A stretch of DNA of 64,000 nt from Legionella quinlivanii (GCF_003265995.1 NZ_MVJN01000004.1:1-64000); one strand, 5' to 3'. Positions 17,746 through 27,680 are shown, counted from the stretch's first letter. A program made the numbers and translations. The notes: generated by a model from the letters alone, not told the origin.

Positions 17746-19602
17746 TTAAATACCAATAGATAATTTTTTCACATTGCGACCACCATAATACCAATTCACG
17801 ATAGCACGCGTATAAGTAATACTGGTCAGCATGGAAGTCAAAAGCCCGAGCGATAAAATTACCGCAAAGCCTCGAATAGGCCCGGTGCCAATCGCAAACA
17901 GGATGATCCCAACAATCAGAGTTGTAAGGTTGGCATCCATAATTGTTGAAAACGCCCGGTCATAACCGGCATACACAGCAGCCTGTGGCGACATACCGTT
18001 TCGCAGTTCTTCCCGGATTCGCTCGTAGATTAATACGTTGGCATCGACAGCCATACCCACTGTCAGTACGAAAGCGGCAATACCCGGCAGGGTCAAAGTG
18101 GTGCCTATCAATGATAACAAGGCGCTTAAAAGGATGAGATTCAGAAACAATGCGATATTGGCTACCAATCCGAAGAAATGGTAGTACACCAGCATCAGTA
18201 TGAGAATCAATCCCATTCCCACTTCCAGGGAAACCAGGCCGCGTTTAATGTTTTCTTTGCCCAATGAAGGTCCTACAGTACGTTCTTCAACGGGATAAAT
18301 TACCGCGGGTAAAGCGCCTGCTCTTAGTAAAAGGGCTAAATTACTGGCCTCTTTACTGTCTGTTAAACCAGTGATCTGGAAATTGTTACCCAAGGCATTC
18401 TGAATAACCGGCGCACTGATTACCCTCTCTTCACGGCGGTTAATCCGTTTGACGACACCATCAACTGTCTGAGTCGATGTTTTGGTTTCGACATAAACAA
18501 TCGCCATGCGTTTGCCAATATTTTCACGGGTAATCTTGGTGAACAGACTTTCGCCGCCACCTCCCAACTGGATCTGCACAGAAGGACTAGCCGTTTGCTG
18601 ATCAAAGCTTGAAACCGCAGAAGTAATTGAATCACCGCTTAAAACCACCTGGCGTTTCAGAAGAATGGGCTGCCCATCCATCATATAGAGTTTACTATTA
18701 ACCGGTATAGCACCAGTTTGCTTGGCGACCTGCGCATCATGCTCCTGATCGACCAAATAGAATTGCAAAGTCGCAGTACCGCCAAGAATTTGTTTGGCTC
18801 TGGCAGCATCCTGAATTCCGGGAAGATCTACGGCCACGCGAGTAGCGCCCTGCTGCTGAACTACCGCTTCGCCTACTCCCAATTCATTGACGCGATTTCG
18901 CAAAATACCCATTGTCTGTTCAATGGTATTCTGACGGATGCTGTTCAATTCTGTTGGAGATAAAGCGACGGTTAAACCAAAACCTTCTTTTAATTTGCTA
19001 ACGACAATTCCTGGTAACTTGTCCTTAATTTCAGCCGCTGCACTCTCCACCACATCAGCAGAACGAAAACGTATGGTAACTCCAGTATCTGGCTGATAGC
19101 GTATTCCGTTATAGCGAATGCCGGCTTCACGCAAATTCTGGCCGATATTTTTCATCAGGCCTTCATAACGGCGTGCTATGACGCTATCAACATCCACTTC
19201 CAGTAAAAAATGAACCCCGCCTCTTAAATCCAGCCCTTGCTTCATTGGCTCTGCACCAATTTTGCGAAGCCATTCGGGAGTGGCCGCTGCCAGGTTTAAA
19301 GCAACAGTATAATCCGAACCAAGACTGCTTTTAATTGCATCGCGAGCCAGTAATTGAGTATCGGTTGTTTTAAAACGTAGCTCTATGCTATCTGTACCTA
19401 TATTCATTGAACTATAGGGTAGGTTGGCGTCCTTTAATATAGTTTCAACCTGCTCAGCCAGTTGTTGTTCATCGACGGGCGATTGAGAAGTGATCTGAAC
19501 CGCGGGATCTTCACTATATAAATTAGGAATGGCATAGATTAGCCCTAGCACCGCCAACACAACTAACGCAATATTTTTCCACAGTGGATATTTATTCTGC
19601 AT
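17746..19602 (-). CDS. secD: Protein translocase subunit SecD
   Basis: 618 residues, normal for gammaproteobacterial SecD. The N-terminal helix is followed by the MKQGLDLRGGVHFLLEV motif (about residue 116), the P1 head domain containing IQDAARAKQILGGTATLQF, and the C-terminal membrane block with TVGMAVDANVLIYERIREEL and DANLTTLIVGIILF. It lies between yajC (21 bases) and secF (12 bases), the conserved order. Confidence 0.97.
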   Translation of the reverse strand: MQNKYPLWKNIALVVLAVLGLIYAIPNLYSEDPAVQITSQSPVDEQQLAEQVETILKDANLPYSSMNIGTDSIELRFKTTDTQLLARDAIKSSLGSDYTVALNLAAATPEWLRKIGAEPMKQGLDLRGGVHFLLEVDVDSVIARRYEGLMKNIGQNLREAGIRYNGIRYQPDTGVTIRFRSADVVESAAAEIKDKLPGIVVSKLKEGFGLTVALSPTELNSIRQNTIEQTMGILRNRVNELGVGEAVVQQQGATRVAVDLPGIQDAARAKQILGGTATLQFYLVDQEHDAQVAKQTGAIPVNSKLYMMDGQPILLKRQVVLSGDSITSAVSSFDQQTASPSVQIQLGGGGESLFTKITRENIGKRMAIVYVETKTSTQTVDGVVKRINRREERVISAPVIQNALGNNFQITGLTDSKEASNLALLLRAGALPAVIYPVEERTVGPSLGKENIKRGLVSLEVGMGLILILMLVYYHFFGLVANIALFLNLILLSALLSLIGTTLTLPGIAAFVLTVGMAVDANVLIYERIREELRNGMSPQAAVYAGYDRAFSTIMDANLTTLIVGIILFAIGTGPIRGFAVILSLGLLTSMLTSITYTRAIVNWYYGGRNVKKLSIGI

Positions 19603-19623
19603 TTCCGTTACCAGTTACCAAAC

Positions 19624-19953
19624 TTATAGAGATTTAATTGTGCCTTTTGGCAAAATTGCATTCACTGCAGCTCGTTGCATCATGATTTCAACGCCATCTG
19701 CCAGACTCACCTTGATATATTGCTCATCAAGATTGACGATTTTTCCTACCAGGCCGCCTGCACTAATGATTTCATCACCTTTTTTCAGGTTATTGATTAA
19801 TTCACGTTGTTCTTTGGCCCGTTTATTCTGTGGACGTATCAGCATAAAATAAAAAAGGACAAAAATAGCAAGAATCATCACCAGAGAAAATGTGCCATCC
19901 TGCTGCCCGGTCTGCGTCTGTGCAGCCATCGCATCACTGATAAAAAAACTCAT
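19624..19953 (-). CDS. yajC: Sec translocase accessory subunit YajC
   Basis: 109 residues from the ATG at 19953, which is preceded by ggaggag; a TTG start five codons upstream would lie inside that site. One membrane helix (about 23-43) ends in the canonical FYFMLIRPQNKRAKEQRELI motif, followed by the KKGDEIISAGGLVGKIV beta domain. It is an auxiliary component of the SecDF complex. Confidence 0.96.
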   Translation of the reverse strand: MSFFISDAMAAQTQTGQQDGTFSLVMILAIFVLFYFMLIRPQNKRAKEQRELINNLKKGDEIISAGGLVGKIVNLDEQYIKVSLADGVEIMMQRAAVNAILPKGTIKSL

Positions 19954-20037
19954 AAGCCTCTCCTCCAATTGACTTCATTTACAAACTCCGGCAGAAAGTG
20001 CCAGCAAATTAGCGTGACATCATATAGCGAATTGCTG

Positions 20038-20841
20038 CTAAGGTAAATGATGGAGACAATAATGGATGTTATGTTCGATCAAAAATCGCTGGCAGAGCAA
20101 GGGAGTATGCTGCAGCAAATGATGGAAATATGCCCGGGTGAGGCCTTGCTGGCAGGCCGAACAACTGCAGTGCTCATCAATTGGCTGATGATCCATGCGC
20201 CATATTTCATCCTGCAGATTGAGCACATCCTGCCCCGCATAGACTTTCCCCGATAGGGCATCAGCAGCAGGTTGATCGCTTTCCACAACATGAAGAGGCA
20301 AGCCAGCCAACTGCTGAAATTGCTGCCAGCTAAACTGGCCGATGAGATATAATGGCTGCTGGCTGTCCTGCGCCATACTATAAAAACTGTTAAAACATTC
20401 TCCAGGTGAATAAGAACGAAGACCAATCATCGAACAGGGAGACGAGTTGGATATTACTTTAATACTGGCAGGTAAATCACGCCATAGAATGTCCAGCGAA
20501 TCCTCAATTATAGGCAAGACCAGAAAATCGGGATTTAATCTTAAAATCAACGCTGCCAATTCGGGCAATTCAATTGATATTAATTGACCATCGTAGCGGG
20601 AACGAATCTGGCAGCGCCTGTTTTGTATTCGTAGACTACCAAGATTCAAAACTAATTCGCCCAACCAACCGCAATAGGATCTCAAATTAAGACTATTGTC
20701 TTTAAAAAAAGCCAATCCGGGTTTCATCAGGAGCTCGTCCAGATAAAAAGAGAGTTGCCCTGCCCCTGCGGACTTCCAGTTTGACATGCTCAGACAATTG
20801 CCGGCAGTTGTGGTTACGACAGGTGTAAATTGTCCTGACAT
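20038..20841 (-). CDS. Degenerate tRNA-guanine transglycosylase homologue (zinc site kept, catalytic motifs lost)
   Basis: Sits exactly where tgt normally lies, between queA and yajC, but is 267 residues instead of about 370. The C terminus keeps the TGT zinc motif HCSCSACQQGLTRAYFHHLL and EHNIHYCLHHL. Earlier parts align by hand: LLMKPGLAFF with the HLMLRPG region, and DGQLISIELPE with the DGSRHMLSPE region. The active-site DSGG-Q motif is replaced by NLGS and the nucleophile segment MFDCVLPTR by a VVESDQPAA-like stretch, so base exchange is unlikely. Possibilities: a non-catalytic partner (as QTRT2 is in eukaryotes), an altered enzyme, or a decaying gene. The frame is intact and 20 bases from queA. 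Confidence 0.7.
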   Translation of the reverse strand: MSGQFTPVVTTTAGNCLSMSNWKSAGAGQLSFYLDELLMKPGLAFFKDNSLNLRSYCGWLGELVLNLGSLRIQNRRCQIRSRYDGQLISIELPELAALILRLNPDFLVLPIIEDSLDILWRDLPASIKVISNSSPCSMIGLRSYSPGECFNSFYSMAQDSQQPLYLIGQFSWQQFQQLAGLPLHVVESDQPAADALSGKVYAGQDVLNLQDEIWRMDHQPIDEHCSCSACQQGLTRAYFHHLLQHTPLLCQRFLIEHNIHYCLHHLP

Positions 20842-20860
20842 TTTAATTCCTCATGCATTC

Positions 20861-21874
20861 CTATAATAACAAAGTCGCATCGCCATAACTGTAAAACCGA
20901 TAGCGCCTTGCAATCGCTTCTTCATATAGAGCCATTGTCTGTTCTCGGCCAAGAAACGCTGAAACCAGCATGAGTAAGGTGGACTCCGGCAGGTGAAAAT
21001 TAGTGATTAACCCGTCGCACACTTTAAATTGATATCCCGGATAAATAAAGATGTCTGTTTCGCCCTTACAAGCTTTTAAATATCCATCGCGGGCAGCACT
21101 TTCCAGAGTTCGCATGGCCGTGGTTCCTACGGCAATCACGCGCCCGCCTCGCTGGCGGGTTTCGCTGACCGCTTCGCAGACTGCCTCACTCACTTCAAAT
21201 TGTTCACGGTGCATTTTGTGATCGCGAATATCGTCACAACGGACGGGTCTGAAAGTTCCAGCCCCGACATGCAGGGTGACATCCATCAGACGAATCCCTT
21301 TCTCCTGCAACTGGCTGATTACAAACTCATCAAAATGCAAACCCGCCGTTGGCGCTGCAACAGAGCCCTCATGTTTCGCATAAACGGTCTGATAACGTTC
21401 TTCGTCGGCCTGTTCATCTTCACGGGTAATGTAAAGCGGCAGCGGAATATGGCCTACCTCTTGCAAAAGACAGTCTAAATCACCCAGCGAACGACAAAGA
21501 TAAAGATCATCAAGCTTATCCAGGACCTCTACCTGCCAGGCTTTTTCAAGCTGAATAAGCGATCCGTTTTTTGGGGTTTTACTCGCTTTAATATGAGCCA
21601 GGAATTGATTATCAGCCATGCGGCGCTCTATTAAAAACTCCACCTTGCCACCAGTCGATTTTGTTCCAAAAAAACGAGCAGGAATTACCTTGGTATTATT
21701 CAGGACTAATAAATCATCAGGCGCTAATAGTTCAGACAGATTTTTAAACTGCTGATGCTGATAAGCGGCCTGCTTTCGATTGTAATAAAGCAAGCGGGAA
21801 TCACTTCGATTGGGTAGGGGATATTGAGCGATTAACTCCTGGGGTAATTCAAAATAAAAATCCTGCTTTTTCAT
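20861..21874 (-). CDS. queA: S-adenosylmethionine:tRNA ribosyltransferase-isomerase
   Basis: Adds the epoxycyclopentane moiety of S-adenosylmethionine to 7-aminomethyl-7-deazaguanine in tRNA, the step after Tgt in queuosine synthesis. 337 residues, full length. Motifs include FDFELP-type start (KKQDFYFELPQELIAQYPL), NNTKVIPARFFGTK, EGSVAAPTAGLHF and HVGAGTFRPVR, then TNFHLPESTLLMLVSAF. It heads the minus-strand operon and is divergent from yheS. Its presence implies a functional Tgt somewhere in the genome. Confidence 0.97.
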   Translation of the reverse strand: MKKQDFYFELPQELIAQYPLPNRSDSRLLYYNRKQAAYQHQQFKNLSELLAPDDLLVLNNTKVIPARFFGTKSTGGKVEFLIERRMADNQFLAHIKASKTPKNGSLIQLEKAWQVEVLDKLDDLYLCRSLGDLDCLLQEVGHIPLPLYITREDEQADEERYQTVYAKHEGSVAAPTAGLHFDEFVISQLQEKGIRLMDVTLHVGAGTFRPVRCDDIRDHKMHREQFEVSEAVCEAVSETRQRGGRVIAVGTTAMRTLESAARDGYLKACKGETDIFIYPGYQFKVCDGLITNFHLPESTLLMLVSAFLGREQTMALYEEAIARRYRFYSYGDATLLL

Positions 21875-22061
21875 TATACAACCTGAGAACTATATTGCCT
21901 GCATTATATCAATAAACAGACAGTATTATAAAGGCTAATTGGAGACCAGGCACCTGTTAAATTGCATTTTTCCCCCGCCTTGATTATTAATCGATAATCC
22001 GGCATTTTTTTTCCATGCGAGTGTGTTAATATCCTACAAATTTTCGGTGTTTTGTAAAACT

Positions 22062-23909
22062 ATGCTAAGTTTGCGTCAGATTTCACTATCGCGTGGCAAT
22101 AAAGTCCTCATTGAGGATAGCTCAATCAGCTTGTTTGAAAAACAAAAGGTTGGCTTTATTGGCCATAATGGCTGTGGAAAATCCACTCTCTTCGCCTTAA
22201 TTCTTGGACAACTTCAAGCTGATCACGGCGATTGTATAATCAGTAATAATCTGCGTATCAGTCATCTTTCCCAACAGCTGCCAGATACTGATGAACCTGC
22301 ACTGCAGTTTGTTCTAAGCGGTGATGTTGATTACATGAATCTGTTGGAAAAGTTGAAGCGGGCAGAACAAGAGGACAATCATGAAGAGGTTTTAAGCTGT
22401 CATGAAACGCTGACTCAAACAGGCGGATACAGTAAACCGGCACTGGCGGCCAGCATTATGAATGGTCTGGGTTTTAGTGCTGAGGAGCAGTCAAAACCAG
22501 TAAACAGTTTTTCCGGTGGCTGGCGCATGCGCCTCAGTCTGGCGCGCTGTTTGATGAAACCTGCTGATTTGTTACTTCTTGATGAGCCCACGAACCATCT
22601 GGATATGGAGGCCATTTTCTGGCTTGAGCGCTGGTTGAAGCAGACACCAGGCAGTATTTTATTAATCTCCCATGATCGTGAATTTCTCGATGCACTGAGT
22701 ACGCATATTCTTCATATCGAACAGCGTAAAATGACACTATATACTGGGAATTACAGCAGCTTCGAGAAAACACGGGCTCTGCAACTCAGCCTTTTGCAGC
22801 AAATGTACGAAAAGCAGCAACAGAAAATAAATCACATGATGGCTTTTGTGAACCGATTCAAAGCCAAAGCCACCAAAGCAAAACAGGCGCAAAGCAGGCT
22901 TAATGCGATTTCAAAAATGGAGGTTATCGCACAAGCCCATGCCGACTCGCCTTTTTCTTTTAATTTTCTGCCAAGCCCTCGCGCCGGAAATCCTTTAATT
23001 CATTGCGAACAGGTGACGGCGGGTTATGACATCAATCAGCCTATTCTGAAAAAATTCAATCTGATACTAAATCCTGGTGATCGCATTGCACTGATTGGTC
23101 CTAACGGGCAGGGCAAATCGACGCTGATTAAAACATTAACTGGCACTATTGCCCCACTAAGCGGTCAGATTAACCGCTCAGCGCATCTGAAAATCGGCTA
23201 TTATGCCCAGCATCAGCTTGAAGATCTTGATATTCGTCTCTCCCCTTTGGAAACTATTCAGCAGCTCTCTCCGGAAATTCGCGAGCAGGCTATTCGCGAC
23301 TACTTAGGGGGATTCAATTTCATTGGTGATATGGCAACGAATCCAATTACCCATTTTTCTGGTGGTGAAAAAGCGAGACTGGCTTTGGCCAAACTGGTCT
23401 GGCAAAAGCCCAACTTATTGCTCCTGGATGAGCCAACAAACCATTTGGATCTTGGCATGCGAACAGCCATTGAAATTGCCCTGCAAAGTTATGAAGGGGC
23501 CTTAATACTGATTTCGCACGACCGTCATTTATTAAAAACGACCGTGAATGATTTTTATCTCGTATATCAGCAAAAGCTTCGTGTTTTCCAGGGAGACCTA
23601 GAGGATTACCATAATTGGCTGCTTAATCCCGAACCGTTAAAATCAAATGCTGCCGATAACTCGGGAAATAATCAGTATCGGGAACGAAAATCCCTGCAAA
23701 ATCGTCTGAAAAAACTGGAACAGTATATTGATGATTATCATGAACAGATGAAAGCACTTGAACTGGAGTTAGGTGACTCATCACTTTATGACGCCACTCA
23801 GCAAGAAAAACTGCAGCAGCTTCTGAAGAAGCAGGAAAAAGCTTCCAAAGAATTAAAAAAAGCCGAAGAAGAATGGCTTGAGGTATCTGAACTCCTGGAG
23901 CAGTTTTAA
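22062..23909 (+). CDS. yheS: ABC-F family ATPase YheS
   Basis: 615 residues from the ATG at 22062 (MLSLRQISLSRGN); the frame is open 13 codons earlier but the family starts here. Two ABC domains: Walker A GHNGCGKST and GPNGQGKST, signatures NSFSGGWRMRLSLA and HFSGGEKARLALA, Walker B LLLLDEPTNHLD in both. The ABC-F linker with VNRFKAKATKAKQAQSR (about residue 270 of the longer frame) and a C-terminal coiled coil are present. No membrane segments. Such proteins act on the ribosome rather than in transport. Confidence 0.93.
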   Translation: MLSLRQISLSRGNKVLIEDSSISLFEKQKVGFIGHNGCGKSTLFALILGQLQADHGDCIISNNLRISHLSQQLPDTDEPALQFVLSGDVDYMNLLEKLKRAEQEDNHEEVLSCHETLTQTGGYSKPALAASIMNGLGFSAEEQSKPVNSFSGGWRMRLSLARCLMKPADLLLLDEPTNHLDMEAIFWLERWLKQTPGSILLISHDREFLDALSTHILHIEQRKMTLYTGNYSSFEKTRALQLSLLQQMYEKQQQKINHMMAFVNRFKAKATKAKQAQSRLNAISKMEVIAQAHADSPFSFNFLPSPRAGNPLIHCEQVTAGYDINQPILKKFNLILNPGDRIALIGPNGQGKSTLIKTLTGTIAPLSGQINRSAHLKIGYYAQHQLEDLDIRLSPLETIQQLSPEIREQAIRDYLGGFNFIGDMATNPITHFSGGEKARLALAKLVWQKPNLLLLDEPTNHLDLGMRTAIEIALQSYEGALILISHDRHLLKTTVNDFYLVYQQKLRVFQGDLEDYHNWLLNPEPLKSNAADNSGNNQYRERKSLQNRLKKLEQYIDDYHEQMKALELELGDSSLYDATQQEKLQQLLKKQEKASKELKKAEEEWLEVSELLEQF

Positions 23910-23959
23910 GGCTTCTGATATCCCCTTTTGCAATAATGCAGGACTGAAGTGGAGAGAAT

Positions 23960-26755
23960 ATGAAAGACAAGGTACTTTTATCAGGTAAACTTCAATCACT
24001 GGCAGCACCCCGCTCCGAAGAACAGTTGAGGGGTGCCATTCTGGCTATTCATGGCGATAATAAGCGATTTGAGTTCGCCGAATTTGAAAAGACCAGACTA
24101 GCCTTATTTCATACCCTGCACAATATTGCGCCGCTCGCCCCTGTAGTCAGCGATCTGAAACAATATCTCAAAAAAATAAAAGAGCTCTATGCTCTTCTTT
24201 TTAATAATAATGCTTCAAATACCAAGTTTCTGCAGGTTAAGCCTTCCAGCAGCAACTTTCTTGCTAAGAAAAGTCAATCCGAGCGCTCGTTTGCATCCGA
24301 TATTAAATCTCTGCTACACCCTTTTCCTTCCAAAACCAAGATACCCATTCTGGTAACTCAGCCGGCAAAAGAAGATCTCTCCAGATTAATTGAAATAATC
24401 AGGACCCATCTTCTCCCGCTTCTGGTTTCGCCCAGCCACCTGGCATTGATTCAGGAGGATGAGATCAAAAAACAACTGCAATTTAAGGAACCAGCTGCGG
24501 ATAAAGGTAAAGCAACTATTCATCACCCTTGTGTGATGATGTGTACTATTCTGGACCGTCTTATTTTATCTCTGGGCGCCTATTGCTCGAATTTAGCACC
24601 CATATCACCCCGCTCAAAGCCAGGGGCAAGACGGTCGCAGGAAGAATGTATACCGCTTCTTTTCAGCCTGCTGCAGCGACTGGCAAAGTTTTATAATTCT
24701 CCGCAGTCAAACGAATTTTCAGCCACAATCAATGGATTGGAAATACCAGCCCGAAGTATCCCCCAGGAAACAGCCTATCGCCTCCTGGGAATTGATGCCA
24801 ATGGCCGAGGACAGCCTTGGATATTCACTAACGCGACACACTTTGTAGTACGTCTGGGTGAGGTTTATTTCAAAACAGATCGCCCGGTTCCTCCTTTGGG
24901 ATTTGGCAGAGAAGCCTTGATTCAAAAGATTTTCCATTCCCTCTTCCCCCAGGAGGCACCCTCATTTCTAACTCCTTCAACACTCCTGCGGCTTGAAAAT
25001 GTGTTTATTCAGAAAAATGCAAACGGCCAGTCTGAAATACTTCCTCCACGCTATATCCAGGCGAGCTCTGCGGTAGAGGGTATTTCCTTAACGCACTGGC
25101 TCTTAATCAAGGAAATCACCGATGTATTAAGAGCTCGTCACGGTATAGATATTTTAAAGAAGGCGATGTATCACTGGATTACAGGTGCCTATATACGCGA
25201 AACAAAAATCACTGAGCTATTTGCACGATTAATTGATAACCAGCGTAATATGGCCCCTGATGAGAGAATTTTACAATTTAAAAAGCTTCCGGGGCGCGAC
25301 AAGCTGGAGTCATTGCAAAGTTTATTATCAGATCTTCCCGATACAATTAAAAATTTATCAGAACGGCTGGTAAAAGACGAAGGAGAAGCGACTGTAATCA
25401 AAGCTTATTCTTTTATCCTTAAATGGCCGACACTAACCGCTGGCCGCAGTCTTGATGAGATTGTTCGATGGGTATCTCTTCTCGCCAGATTGCCTGAGTT
25501 ATTTCTGGATATAGACGACAAAGCATTATCTGTATTAAAAAGCAATCCGCAGGAATTAGAGTATAAAATATCACAAATAGAGCAACAGTTATTCGGTCTT
25601 TGGAATTCACTCGATTTACAAAGCGCTTTGGCACTGGCAGCCGGCAGCCTTATTCTTGGTGCCGAGGATGGCAAAGCGGATAACTATCAGGTGTGTCTGC
25701 ACCGGGATAATAAAGGTCAATTAATTAACTGGTCTATTGTATTTATTGACATTGGTGCACAGATGCTCGAACGAGGAGTGGTCGCTGAGAAATCCACCAC
25801 TACTTTACAGGGCAATGTTAACTCGACTATCAAACACCGTGCAGGAATTAAATCCATTCTGTTTATGATTCCACCGATACAGTCAGCAATTATCAGTAAA
25901 TTAGTCTTTAAAGACACAGCAGAAAATCTGTTTCTGGAAGCCATGGTTACAGCCAGGGAGGCCAATAGGGTCTGCACAAATTTTATTAATCAGCAACTCT
26001 ATACAGAAAGCGGGGAATTAATCACTGACCAGATGATCCCTTTCCGTTTTACCGCAGAAGATCTTCCTTCCATTTATGAAGGCTTAAAAACTCTCATTCA
26101 TTTTATCAAGTTTTACCCTCATGAAAGTTTTGAAAAGTTCTTTTATTTCTTTGATCCCTTGCTGGCCACTTATTATTCAAAAATATATAAGGAAAACTGC
26201 CTAAGTCCTCTGCGAGCCTATTATCAAATGTATACCATGTGCATGGAAGACATTATTTCTGCCAGCGAAACGTTAACAAATACAAATCCGGATTTTGCCA
26301 ATGGCAATGAGGTGGAGAGCAATAGCTCCAGCTTCTTTACGAGACGTCGCAAAAACTCGACAACCACTGCGCCCCGTCTCATCAAACAGCCAAGCGGCTC
26401 CAAGCTGGAGGCAAATACGACTCATAGCACACCGTCTCTGATACAGCAGTCGAACAGCTCTACATCGCCAAAAACACTTGGTCAATTAATGACTTCAGAG
26501 CAAAGCTCTCGTATTGATGATCCCAAAAGTTTGACTTTGGATGAGGCCTTCAGAGCGGTGATTAAATTATTTCCCTGGCGAGAAGTGATGCAAGACCGAA
26601 AGACTCTTACTTACTGGCTTGGTATGATAGAAAAGATTCTTCCCGAGCCTATGAATCTTGAGAATATTGTTGGCAATCCTGAACTTGCAGCAAAAATAGC
26701 GAAAGAAATACATAAGGAAAATGATGTGAGCTTTTCCCAGGGGCCCTCTGTTTAG
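23960..26755 (+). CDS. Large protein with a divergent protein-kinase-like fold, candidate Dot/Icm effector
   Basis: 931 residues, no signal peptide or membrane segment. Kinase-like landmarks appear in order: FVVRLGEVYFK with Lys305 as the beta3 lysine, Glu318 in the following helix (FGREALIQKIF), a hinge-like RYIQASSAVEG (about 364-374), a long helical insertion, then LGAEDGKADNYQV with Asp570-x-Lys572-x-x-Asn575 as in a D-x-K-x-x-N catalytic loop, and VFIDIGAQ with Asp597-Ile-Gly as DFG. All core residues are therefore present, unlike a pseudokinase. Substrate (protein, lipid or other) is unknown. Residues about 770-850 are Ser/Thr-rich and disordered. The start has an aggactgaagtggagaga leader. 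Isolated in position; effector status is inference from organism, size and fold. Confidence 0.6.
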   Translation: MKDKVLLSGKLQSLAAPRSEEQLRGAILAIHGDNKRFEFAEFEKTRLALFHTLHNIAPLAPVVSDLKQYLKKIKELYALLFNNNASNTKFLQVKPSSSNFLAKKSQSERSFASDIKSLLHPFPSKTKIPILVTQPAKEDLSRLIEIIRTHLLPLLVSPSHLALIQEDEIKKQLQFKEPAADKGKATIHHPCVMMCTILDRLILSLGAYCSNLAPISPRSKPGARRSQEECIPLLFSLLQRLAKFYNSPQSNEFSATINGLEIPARSIPQETAYRLLGIDANGRGQPWIFTNATHFVVRLGEVYFKTDRPVPPLGFGREALIQKIFHSLFPQEAPSFLTPSTLLRLENVFIQKNANGQSEILPPRYIQASSAVEGISLTHWLLIKEITDVLRARHGIDILKKAMYHWITGAYIRETKITELFARLIDNQRNMAPDERILQFKKLPGRDKLESLQSLLSDLPDTIKNLSERLVKDEGEATVIKAYSFILKWPTLTAGRSLDEIVRWVSLLARLPELFLDIDDKALSVLKSNPQELEYKISQIEQQLFGLWNSLDLQSALALAAGSLILGAEDGKADNYQVCLHRDNKGQLINWSIVFIDIGAQMLERGVVAEKSTTTLQGNVNSTIKHRAGIKSILFMIPPIQSAIISKLVFKDTAENLFLEAMVTAREANRVCTNFINQQLYTESGELITDQMIPFRFTAEDLPSIYEGLKTLIHFIKFYPHESFEKFFYFFDPLLATYYSKIYKENCLSPLRAYYQMYTMCMEDIISASETLTNTNPDFANGNEVESNSSSFFTRRRKNSTTTAPRLIKQPSGSKLEANTTHSTPSLIQQSNSSTSPKTLGQLMTSEQSSRIDDPKSLTLDEAFRAVIKLFPWREVMQDRKTLTYWLGMIEKILPEPMNLENIVGNPELAAKIAKEIHKENDVSFSQGPSV

Positions 26756-26833
26756 TTAAACGAATTGCTTATACATTTCAAACCTGTCAGTTCTGCGCAG
26801 TGGTTGCATTAATGGAGATGGGTGAACAAAAAC

Positions 26834-26919
26834 CGTCTTTGCGAGCGTTAGCGAAGCAATCCATCTCCTTTCTTTGTTCAAGTTTCGATCTGGATTGCTT
26901 CACTTTGTTCGCAAAGACG
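26834..26919 (-). repeat. 86-bp dispersed palindromic repeat, copy 3 (terminator-like for rnc)
   Basis: Same 86-bp element as at 1370 and 14668 but in opposite orientation. On the minus strand a run of five T follows (plus-strand A at 26828-26832), which is the direction of the rnc operon ending at 26991. It may also insulate against the 931-aa gene on the plus strand. Confidence 0.85.
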
Positions 26920-26990
26920 AAAGATGGGTGATGTACTCACTATTTGGTTCCTAATAAGCAATTCATGAAGATATCAGGCCAAGGCTCTAA

Positions 26991-27680
26991 TCAAGCCTTT
27001 TCCGCTTTTATAAGCGCTAGAAACTGCCTGGCCGCTTCCTGCTCTGCTTTCCGCCGGCTTGGGCCAAAACCTTCAGTATGTATTTTATAACCTTTAACTA
27101 CACAGGATACATAGAAAAGCTGCTCATGCTCTTCGCCCTTTATATGCAGCAAATTATATTCTGGCAAAGATTGCCTGCTTGCTTGCAGAAACTCCTGCAA
27201 CTGAGTTTTTGCATCCTTAAGATTATCCTGTAATTCACTTGAATCAAGACGGCTGGCGAATAACTTAAGAATTAACTGCTTGCTGGCCTTGATGCCACTG
27301 TCCAGATACACTGCGGCGATGATCGCTTCTAATGCATCGGCAAGAATAGACGCTCTTCGGAATCCGCCGCTTTTGAGTTCACCCTGACCGAGAATTAAAA
27401 AATCACCCAGCTCAAGCTCTACTGCAATTTCTGCCAGCATGTCACCCTTTACCAGATAGGCGCGCAGCCGGCTAAGCTGGCCTTCACTTTGCTGCGGGAA
27501 CTTTTCAAAAAGCGCATCAGCGATTACAAAACTGAGAATAGAGTCGCCAAGGAACTCAAAACGCTCATTATTAGTCTCATTGCTCACGCTGCAATGAGTT
27601 AAAGCTTGTTTAAGTAAGGCGGGTTTGGCAAATTGATAGCCAAGCCGCCTGCACAATCGTTCTAAATCAATGCGAACCAA
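26991..27680 (-). CDS. rnc: Ribonuclease III
   Basis: 229 residues, standard. The signature NERFEFLGDSILSFVIADALF (about 37-57) carries the catalytic acids, with DALEAIIAAVYLD (about 112-124) as the second acidic site; the C-terminal double-stranded RNA-binding domain has EGFGPSRRKAEQEAARQFL. The start is TTG at 27680 preceded by gagg; it overlaps the DUF4845 gene by 14 bases. It is last in lepA-lepB-DUF4845-rnc; era, often next, is absent here. Processes rRNA precursors and double-stranded RNA. Confidence 0.95.
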   Translation of the reverse strand: MVRIDLERLCRRLGYQFAKPALLKQALTHCSVSNETNNERFEFLGDSILSFVIADALFEKFPQQSEGQLSRLRAYLVKGDMLAEIAVELELGDFLILGQGELKSGGFRRASILADALEAIIAAVYLDSGIKASKQLILKLFASRLDSSELQDNLKDAKTQLQEFLQASRQSLPEYNLLHIKGEEHEQLFYVSCVVKGYKIHTEGFGPSRRKAEQEAARQFLALIKAEKA

